Below, piece by piece: positions 1-4,016 of a stretch of 6,008 nucleotides of DNA. Position 1 is the first letter of the stretch, and the number at the start of each line of letters is the position of its first letter. The DNA lies in contig DJPE01000082.1 in assembly GCA_002439705.1 (NCBI GenBank), positions 7,009 to 13,016 of the forward strand, written 5' to 3'. The position numbers and the translations under genes were made by a program. The DNA is from Christensenella sp. UBA6420. GTDB lineage: Bacteria > Bacillota > Clostridia > Christensenellales > DTU072. Below the pieces are notes generated by a model. The model saw nothing but the letters and a program-made list of their open reading frames with translations, was not told where the DNA came from and did not search any database.

Positions 1-611
1 CCGTGGAAAGCTCCCGCCATAAAAGGGTTGTCTTCGACAGCGTTTGCAAAAACGACGAGCTTTGCGCAGCCTATCGAGCCTTTGTCGGCGGTAAGGTAAG
101 CGGTATCCTTAATCACCTTACCCATAAGCCGAACCGCGTCCATATTTATTCCTGCCTGAGTAGAGCCTATGTTTACCGAAGAACAAACCCTGTCTGTTTT
201 CGAAAGAGCTTCGGGGATACTCAAAATAAATTCCTTTTCGTAATCGGTCATACCCTTATGGACGAGAGCGGTGTATCCGCCGATAAAATCAACGCCTATT
301 TCCTTAGCTACTTTGTCGAGCGTTTCCGCTATTTTCACCGCTCCGCCCGTCTTTGCGGTGATAAGACTAATCGGCGTGACGGAAACACGTTTGTTTACGA
401 TAGGTATGCCCGTTTCGCAGGCTATGTCTTCCCCCGTAGCGACCAACTTTCCCGCCTTTTCCTTAACCTTTTTATACACGGCTTCGGCGGTCTCTTCGAC
501 GGTGTTTCCGATACAGTCGAGAAGGGAAATCCCCATAGTAATCGTGCGGACGTCAAGGTGCTGGGATTGAACCATTCTGTTAGTTTCTATAATCTCGTTA
601 ATGGAAATCAT
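1..611 (-). CDS. UPF0210 / PFL-family protein (DUF711), N-terminal part
   Basis: Reading the minus strand from ATG at 611 gives 203 residues with no stop before the window edge, so the C-terminal part is missing; the family is usually about 450 residues. The start [10 protein letters not shown] is followed by the family blocks [61 protein letters not shown] and [21 protein letters not shown]. These match UPF0210 proteins, called PFL family because their fold resembles pyruvate formate-lyase; their biochemical role is not established. The start is set by the stop of the ACT gene 9 bases upstream, and the gap GGTGAAGAG carries a GGTGA ribosome site. Pairing with an ACT-domain protein is conserved (as in Streptococcus pneumoniae SP0238-SP0239), which suggests control by a small ligand, perhaps an amino acid. 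The family call is firm; the function is unknown. Confidence 0.93.
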   Translation of the reverse strand, partial: [203 protein letters not shown]

Positions 612-620
612 CTCTTCACC

Positions 621-890
621 CTAAATCCTATGCATGGAGTCGAAAATAGCTTCGCTCTGTATTCTTATATCCACGCCCGTTTCTCTGCCGAGCGCGGAAA
701 GATTTTCGCTGATCTGACTGAATTTGAGTTTGCTGTCTTCTAAATTTACCAGCATTATCATAGTAAAATAACGTTGCATAATGGTCTGCGAAATGTCTTC
801 CACGTTAATGTCCATATTATATAACGCGGTGGATACTTTCGCTATTATTCCTTTCTTGTCTTCTCCGAGCACGGATACTATCGCTTTCAT
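621..890 (-). CDS. ACT domain-containing protein, UPF0237 family
   Basis: This 89-residue protein is a single ACT domain. It opens with MKAIVSVLGEDKKGIIAKVSTALY, where the first strand leads into the G-I-I-A-x-V-S loop and helix that bind amino acids in ACT domains. It continues with NINVEDISQT-like and YFTMIMLVNL strand segments (here DINVEDISQTIMQRYFTM) and ends in IRIQSEAIFDSMHRI, very like the end of pneumococcal SP0238. Full length matches the family. The ATG at 890 is preceded by GGAGTGA at 894-900, 3 bases from the start codon. It is the first gene of a two-gene operon with the UPF0210 protein, 9 bases apart. The likely role is a cytoplasmic ligand-sensing partner or regulator of that protein; this is inference, as no UPF0237 ligand is settled to my knowledge. 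Confidence 0.93.
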   Translation of the reverse strand: MKAIVSVLGEDKKGIIAKVSTALYNMDINVEDISQTIMQRYFTMIMLVNLEDSKLKFSQISENLSALGRETGVDIRIQSEAIFDSMHRI

Positions 891-905
891 TTTTCACTCC
901 GTTCG

Positions 906-925
906 TTTCCGCGACGTCGCGGAAA
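906..925. promoter_or_regulatory. 20-bp perfect palindrome in the leader of the ACT operon
   Basis: TTTCCGCGAC is followed directly by its reverse complement GTCGCGGAAA. The element lies in the predicted 5' leader of the ACT gene, ending 5 bases upstream of its ribosome site (894-900). In RNA it would form an 8-bp stem with an ACGU loop. In DNA it could be a dimeric repressor site. There is no following T-run on the minus strand, so it is not an intrinsic terminator. Which of the two roles applies cannot be told from the sequence. Confidence 0.55.
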
Positions 926-950
926 TGGTCTGTTTATTTTTTCGTTATAG

Positions 951-962
951 AATATCGATATT
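951..962. promoter_or_regulatory. 12-bp palindrome at the ACT operon start site
   Basis: AATATCGATATT is a perfect palindrome that begins 3 bases downstream (minus strand) of the -10 box at 966-971 and covers the expected transcription start near 959. The position suits a repressor operator. It is AT-rich and short, so chance is possible. Confidence 0.35.
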
Positions 963-965
963 ATA

Positions 966-994
966 AGTATACCAAATATTCTTATTTTAGACAA
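966..994 (-). promoter_or_regulatory. SigA-type promoter of the ACT-UPF0210 operon
   Basis: On the minus strand, TTGTCT (989-994) and TATACT (966-971) are separated by exactly 17 bases. The start site would be near 959, giving a leader of about 70 bases that contains both palindromes (906-925 and 951-962). The region is AT-rich and lies between divergently transcribed genes. Confidence 0.7.
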
Positions 995-1035
995 ATATCT
1001 ACAAATAAATTCGGTTTTTTTATTGATTTCGCGGT

Positions 1036-1041
1036 CATAAT
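1036..1041 (+). promoter_or_regulatory. Possible -10 box placing the start at or next to the ATG of the coiled-coil gene
   Basis: CATAAT lies 7 bases before the ATG at 1049. If used, transcription would begin at about 1047-1049 and the mRNA would have no leader. This fits the absence of a GGAGG-like site (the bases before ATG read TTAACGGT). There is no convincing -35 at the right distance (GGTTTT at 1013-1018), so the call is weak. Confidence 0.25.
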
Positions 1042-1048
1042 TAACGGT

Positions 1049-1546
1049 ATGAAAAAAGTAAATAAAAAGAAACCGCCCATTCTTCTTCCCGAAGACGACG
1101 ACAAGAAAATCTACGCCGAACGCATAGCGGAACTCAAAAGAATGAACGCCGACCTTACGGTCATGCTGGAAGAATACCGTAAAAAGGAAAGAAAAATCGC
1201 CGACGCTCTGTCTTACGCCGACGCCTTGCAAAAATCCGTCGAAAAAGAACTTAAAATCAAGTTTTCGTTGGAATGCGAAAGGCTGTGCGCTTTCCGCAAA
1301 AAATGGATAACCGCCGCAAAAAACGGCAGCGCGGAAAAAGACTACGAAAAGACCCTGTCCGTTCTCGACGAGTGTCGCAAGACCCTTCTGGAAGAGTTCG
1401 AAGACGAAAAAACAGACGATTTTCTCGAAGAAACCGAACGACTCGACAAGTTGGACCACGCCGCGTCGAGCGAAAAACCCGCAGAAAAACGCCATATCGA
1501 CGAACTCAGCGAAGAAGAATTGCAGGACCTTCTAAGGCAATTATAA
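1049..1546 (+). CDS. Hypothetical charged coiled-coil protein
   Basis: The 165-residue product is not recognised. It starts with a basic stretch (MKKVNKKKPPILLP), then an acidic turn (EDDDKK), then a long helical, heptad-like stretch from about residue 20 to 80 (YAERIAELKRMNADLTVMLEEYRKKERKIADAL), a middle part with the few aromatic residues (LECERLCAFRKKWITAAKNG), and a second Glu/Lys-rich helical part. It ends with HIDELSEEELQDLLRQL, a short acidic amphipathic helix that may be a docking segment. There is no signal peptide or membrane segment, so a cytoplasmic structural or adaptor protein is plausible. The codon pattern (GAA, AAA, GCC, GAC) matches its neighbours. No ribosome site precedes the ATG, and no later Met has a better one. 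It is transcribed away from the ACT operon and followed by the hairpin array. Confidence 0.75.
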   Translation: MKKVNKKKPPILLPEDDDKKIYAERIAELKRMNADLTVMLEEYRKKERKIADALSYADALQKSVEKELKIKFSLECERLCAFRKKWITAAKNGSAEKDYEKTLSVLDECRKTLLEEFEDEKTDDFLEETERLDKLDHAASSEKPAEKRHIDELSEEELQDLLRQL

Positions 1547-1570
1547 GCCACCGTAGGCGGCGTTAATTTC

Positions 1571-1680
1571 CACCGATTTACGGTGAAGTTCAAAGCCTTG
1601 CTTTGAGTGAAGTTGTCGCTCTTCGACAGTGAAGTTTTGCTAACGCAAAGTGAAGTTTTGAGTAAAACTCAAAGTTAAGG
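1571..1680 (+). repeat. Left hairpin array (GTGAAGTT units, forward)
   Basis: GTGAAGTT occurs at 1583, 1607, 1629 and 1650, and a decayed copy (GTTAAG) at 1674, so units are 21-24 bases long. Between copies lie different but self-complementary inserts: CAAAGC/GCTTTG (1591-1596, 1600-1605), GTCG/CGAC (1615-1618, 1624-1627), TTTGC/GCAAA (1636-1640, 1645-1649) and TTTGAGT/ACTCAAA (1657-1663, 1667-1673), with loops of 3-5 bases. A further hairpin CACCG/CGGTG (1571-1575, 1581-1585) opens the array. The separator is constant and the stems vary while keeping pairing. None of the stems is followed by a T-run, so they are not ordinary terminators. Confidence 0.85.
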
Positions 1681-1692
1681 ATATATTTATTA

Positions 1693-1731
1693 GAAAAGGA
1701 TAGAATAATTTAATATTCTGTTCTTTTTCTT
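1693..1731 (+). terminator. Terminator-like long stem-loop between the two arrays
   Basis: Bases 1694-1707 pair with 1714-1727 over 14 positions around a six-base loop (ATTTAA). Two of the pairs, 1699/1722 and 1701/1720, are G-U, which work only in plus-strand RNA; on the other strand they would be A-C mismatches. The 3' arm runs into TTCTTTTTCTTT. This fits an AT-rich intrinsic terminator for a plus-strand transcript from the coiled-coil gene through the left array. The low GC of the stem makes its efficiency uncertain. Confidence 0.45.
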
Positions 1732-1792
1732 TGCTCGCAAAAAACCGAATAACACTACTGTCGTATGCCGTCTTAATCTGTTTACCCATAAC

Positions 1793-1887
1793 TCAAAGCC
1801 GTCGGCTTTGAACTTCACTGTCGCAAAAAGCGGCGACTTCACTATCGCTACGCGATAACTTCACTCCGTCTGCGACGGAACTTCACT
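1793..1887 (-). repeat. Right hairpin array (same units, reverse orientation)
   Basis: The reverse complement of the left-array separator, AACTTCACT, occurs at 1811, 1835 (first base G), 1857 and 1879, with spacing of 24, 22 and 22 bases. The inserts are again self-complementary: CAAAGCC/GGCTTTG (1794-1800, 1804-1810), GTCGC/GCGAC (1820-1824, 1833-1837), ATCGC/GCGAT (1844-1848, 1852-1856) and CCGTC/GACGG (1866-1870, 1874-1878). Its inner unit reuses the CAAAGC stem of the first left unit. Together the two arrays form a large imperfect inverted repeat around the 110-base AT-rich centre. The bases from 1732 to 1792 show nothing else. Confidence 0.85.
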
Positions 1888-1934
1888 AAAAAACGCTTAC
1901 AAACGGCTATTATTTCAAATATCGTTAATATTAG

Positions 1935-1956
1935 CTCATTTTTCACTCATTTTTCA
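1935..1956 (+). promoter_or_regulatory. 11-bp tandem direct repeat upstream of the membrane-protein promoter
   Basis: CTCATTTTTCA occurs twice head to tail (1935-1945 and 1946-1956), ending 8 bases before the -35 box at 1965. An exact 11-bp period next to a -35 is the geometry used by OmpR/PhoB-type response regulators, which bind direct repeats on one face of the helix. The regulator is not identified. Confidence 0.4.
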
Positions 1957-1964
1957 GGAAAGCA

Positions 1965-1993
1965 TTGCAAATTTTAATAACAGATGTTAAAAT
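1965..1993 (+). promoter_or_regulatory. SigA-type promoter of the membrane-protein gene
   Basis: TTGCAA (1965-1970) and TAAAAT (1988-1993) are separated by 17 bases. Transcription would start near 2000, leaving a leader of about 65 bases before the ATG at 2065. The -10 lies just after an in-frame upstream ATG at 1984, so that ATG would not be on the transcript. Confidence 0.6.
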
Positions 1994-2064
1994 TATTATT
2001 TGTAAGGAAACTCCGTCGTCAGGCGGTATCCGTTTTGAGCAAAAATAATATTTCGGAGGGAAAT

Positions 2065-2703
2065 ATGTTGCACGAAGTAAAAGACAGCGTGGAAAACGCA
2101 GCCGAAGAAGCCGCTAAGACTATATCTGAAGCGGTAGAAACGTCCAAAAAGTCGGCTAAAAGAACTTTGAACGTTATTATTGGGTCGGTAATTTACGTAA
2201 TAGCTTTACTTATCGTTTATCTTATCGTAAGCCTGACCGTCAAAAACTTTTGGTCGGTAAGCTGGCTTATCCCCGTCACGGGTATTCTCGTCGGCAGTAT
2301 GGGACTCGCTATCTTCTACGCCGTCAAATCGTCCATGGCGAAAAGATACCTTCTGATGCGCGTTCTTATAGCTTCGGCTATCACGAGCGGAATATTGGCG
2401 ACTTACTTCCTTTTTTCCGTACTCGCCGATAATGCGTGGTCGTTAAGCTGGATACTGTTCCTGTTCTTACCCATTACTATTACGGGCGCAGACCTTATAG
2501 CCTGCATCGGTACGGAAAGTAAATGGACTCTTGTTTCTTTAGAAACTTTCATTATCGTAGCCGCTACTATGACTTACATCATACTCGGAATAACGGGATT
2601 TATGCCCTGGCACCCCGGTTGGCTCCTGCCCGTGCTTGCTTTATTAGTGACTGTAGTAATTACGCTCGTCGCATTGAAAAGTAAAATTTTCAAAAAGAAA
2701 TAA
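2065..2703 (+). CDS. Six-helix membrane protein with three W-x3-W two-helix repeats
   Basis: The 212-residue start at 2065 is chosen because GGAGGG (2055-2060) sits just upstream; an in-frame ATG at 1984 has no such site and precedes the predicted transcript. Residues 1-33 form a charged, Ala/Glu-rich amphipathic helix (MLHEVKDSVENAAEEAAKTI). Six hydrophobic segments follow at about 35-59, 68-87, 97-120, 130-149, 156-178 and 187-204, then a Lys-rich end (KSKIFKKK). Each even-numbered helix is introduced by a matching motif: W63-SVS-W67-LIP, W125-SLS-W129-ILF and W182-HPG-W186-LLP. This shows a threefold repeat of a helix-W-x3-W-helix unit. WHPGWL-type two-helix units also occur as tails of small membrane proteins and regulators in Firmicutes. 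The function is unknown; a role in envelope stress or sensing is only a guess. It stands alone between its own promoter and terminator. Confidence 0.85.
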   Translation: MLHEVKDSVENAAEEAAKTISEAVETSKKSAKRTLNVIIGSVIYVIALLIVYLIVSLTVKNFWSVSWLIPVTGILVGSMGLAIFYAVKSSMAKRYLLMRVLIASAITSGILATYFLFSVLADNAWSLSWILFLFLPITITGADLIACIGTESKWTLVSLETFIIVAATMTYIILGITGFMPWHPGWLLPVLALLVTVVITLVALKSKIFKKK

Positions 2704-2724
2704 TCGTCCTTCTTAAAAACAACG

Positions 2725-2754
2725 GCGGTCGCTTAACGGCGGCCGCTTTTTATT
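2725..2754 (+). terminator. Intrinsic terminator of the membrane-protein gene
   Basis: GCGGTCGC (2725-2732) pairs with GCGGCCGC (2739-2746) with one G-U pair and a TTAACG loop, followed by TTTTTATT. It begins 21 bases after the stop codon. The 2755-2838 stretch after it holds no recognisable element. Confidence 0.85.
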
Positions 2755-2838
2755 GTCGGGTAAGCCATATGAGCGTTACCGCACCATACTTTCAAAGCAT
2801 AACGAATTATACCGTCCGTAAATATTTTTTATAAAGTA

Positions 2839-2867
2839 TTGACCTTCCCGAAAACGGGAATTAAAAT
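2839..2867 (+). promoter_or_regulatory. SigA-type promoter of the flavodoxin gene
   Basis: TTGACC (2839-2844) and TAAAAT (2862-2867) are separated by exactly 17 bases, a near-consensus promoter. The leader would be about 25 bases and includes the ribosome site GGAGGT (2885-2890). Confidence 0.8.
2845..2860. promoter_or_regulatory. Candidate operator inside the flavodoxin promoter spacer
   Basis: TTCCCG-AAAA-CGGGAA is a perfect 6-4-6 inverted repeat that fills 16 of the 17 bases between the -35 and -10. A dimeric repressor here would block polymerase. It lies upstream of the start site, so it is not part of the mRNA, and it has no T-run on either strand, so it is not a terminator. The protein that binds is unknown; redox or electrophile-sensing regulators often control flavodoxin-like genes. 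Confidence 0.6.
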
Positions 2868-2897
2868 AATAGTAGAAAACTAACGGAGGTACTTATT

Positions 2898-3377
2898 ATG
2901 ACTAAAACACTCGTAGCGTATTTTTCCGCAAGCGGAGTCACCGAAAAGACGGCTGAACGCCTTGCGTCCGTACTTAACGCCGATTTATTCGAAATAAAAC
3001 CCGAAGTCCCTTACACCGAAGCAGACCTTGACTGGACCGACAAAAAGAGCCGCTCCACGATAGAAATGAAAGACCCGGATTCCCGTCCCGCCATCGCCGA
3101 AAAACTCGACAATATGGCAGACTACGACGTAGTGTTCGTGGGCTTCCCCATCTGGTGGTACGTCGCGCCCACTATCATAGATACCTTTATAGAAAGTTAC
3201 GACTTCGCAAACAAGACTATTATTCCGTTCGCAACAAGTGGCGGCAGCGGTCTCGGCAACACCGAAAAAATACTTCAAAAAATCGCCGGACCGAAGGCAA
3301 AAGTAGAAAAAGGAAAGCTCCTTAACGGAGCGAGCGACGCCGATATGCGAGCCTGGGTAAAATCTCTCGGACTTTAA
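2898..3377 (+). CDS. Flavodoxin (flavodoxin_4-type)
   Basis: The 159-residue protein has the full short-chain flavodoxin layout. The first strand TLVAYFSAS leads into the FMN phosphate loop S10-A-S-G-V-T15. The middle part DWTDKKSRSTIEMKDPDSRP is typical of the flavodoxin_4 group. YDVVFVGFPIWWYVAP (residues 76-91) has the P-I-W-W that packs on the flavin ring, and PFATSGGSGLGNT (110-122) is the second flavin-contacting loop. It is soluble and cytoplasmic and should carry electrons through FMN, either as a low-potential carrier replacing ferredoxin or as an NAD(P)H-dependent oxidoreductase; the partner is not in the window. The ATG at 2898 follows GGAGGT by 7 bases. It is a single-gene unit with a strong, probably repressible promoter and a convergent terminator downstream. 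Confidence 0.95.
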   Translation: MTKTLVAYFSASGVTEKTAERLASVLNADLFEIKPEVPYTEADLDWTDKKSRSTIEMKDPDSRPAIAEKLDNMADYDVVFVGFPIWWYVAPTIIDTFIESYDFANKTIIPFATSGGSGLGNTEKILQKIAGPKAKVEKGKLLNGASDADMRAWVKSLGL

Positions 3378-3401
3378 TAACGTTATCGTCCGTAAAAATA
3401 A

Positions 3402-3427
3402 AAACGGGAACCGCAAGGTTCCCGTTT
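3402..3427. terminator. Bidirectional terminator between flavodoxin and signal peptidase
   Basis: AAACGGGAACC (3402-3412) pairs perfectly with GGTTCCCGTTT (3417-3427) around a GCAA loop. Read on the minus strand the stem is followed by a long T-rich tract (complement of 3390-3404), so it is a strong terminator for the signal peptidase operon, 20 bases after its stop. On the plus strand the T-run is limited to the stem's TTT and CGTT, so it should stop the flavodoxin transcript less efficiently. Confidence 0.85.
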
Positions 3428-3447
3428 CGTTATCCAAAAACTTATTT

Positions 3448-4008
3448 TTACAGAAACTTAATATTTTTCCAATTCGAATATTTCACGAACGCCACGCCCT
3501 GAATCTGGTTTACGTCGGCGTAAAAATTGCCGACGTGAGAATCGTAGGAATCGAGCCTGTTGTCGCCCAAGAAAAATACCTTGCCGTCGGGGACTATCAC
3601 TTTCATTTCCGTATACATTCTGTCCATCGGTTCGTAGATATACTCTTCGCTCAGAATTTCGCCGTTGCGGTAGACGTGGTAAAGGGAGTCGTCGTAAGAA
3701 TATTTTATTTCTATCTCGTCGCCCGCAAGTCCTATTACTCTTTTTATAAGATACCTGTTTTCGTCGGGAACGTAAAAGACTATTATGTCGTCGTACTTTA
3801 CTTTCGTGGTTTTGAACAGAACCACGTTTTCGCCGTCGTGGATGGTGTTTTCCATCGACTGCCCCTTAACGGGATAGATTACGAGATAGTTGTGGCTGAA
3901 ATAATAAGTGCCGCACATTACCGCGATAAGCACGACTATAAAAACTATTATTCCTATATATGATTTTTTCTTGTTCCGCCTTACGTCGGTATTCGGATTT
4001 ACGTCCAC
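3448..4008 (-). CDS. lepB: Signal peptidase I
   Basis: This membrane serine protease removes signal peptides from exported proteins. With the GTG start at 4008 it has 186 residues: a short basic cytoplasmic tail (VRRNKKK), one membrane helix at about 17-38, then the outward catalytic domain. The catalytic serine is S51 in VKGQSMENTI and the general base is K89 in YLIKRVIGLAGDEIE. The conserved end box is FFLGDNRLDSYDSHVGNF (145-162), with His where many family members have Arg. An ATG 26 codons upstream is open in the same frame, but it would overlap the previous gene by 70 bases and lacks a ribosome site. GTG at 4008 is preceded by TAGGAG and a 5-base gap, and this site overlaps the upstream stop codon. 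This indicates translational coupling to the hydrolase-fold gene. Genomes of this kind often have several such genes, so the symbol is generic. Confidence 0.93.
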   Translation of the reverse strand: MDVNPNTDVRRNKKKSYIGIIVFIVVLIAVMCGTYYFSHNYLVIYPVKGQSMENTIHDGENVVLFKTTKVKYDDIIVFYVPDENRYLIKRVIGLAGDEIEIKYSYDDSLYHVYRNGEILSEEYIYEPMDRMYTEMKVIVPDGKVFFLGDNRLDSYDSHVGNFYADVNQIQGVAFVKYSNWKNIKFL

Positions 4009-4016
4009 GGCTACTC

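Noticed and set aside
3..743. A 246-codon open frame on the plus strand.
   Set aside because: It lies opposite the ACT and UPF0210 genes, whose family motifs are unmistakable; its own translation has no family features and no ribosome site.
887..1495. A 202-codon open frame on the minus strand, rich in Phe.
   Set aside because: It is the mirror of the Lys/Glu-rich coiled-coil gene (AAA/GAA read as TTT/TTC). It would also swallow the ACT promoter and leader.
1571..1887. CRISPR array.
   Set aside because: The constant word is only 8-9 bases, the intervals are 12-16 bases and self-complementary, the two halves face opposite ways, and no cas gene is present.
1571..1887. Insertion sequence or miniature transposon with terminal inverted repeats.
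   Set aside because: The arms are made of many short units rather than a single terminal repeat, and I find no flanking target-site duplication or transposase.
1984..2064. N-terminal 27-residue extension of the membrane protein.
   Set aside because: The ATG at 1984 has no ribosome site and lies before the predicted -10 and start of transcription, whereas ATG 2065 follows GGAGGG.
2755..2838. Riboswitch or small RNA before the flavodoxin gene.
   Set aside because: The segment lies upstream of the flavodoxin promoter, and no conserved riboswitch core or stable fold is visible.
2985..3437. A 150-codon open frame opposite the flavodoxin.
   Set aside because: The flavodoxin motifs fix the plus strand as coding, and this frame runs through the terminator stem.
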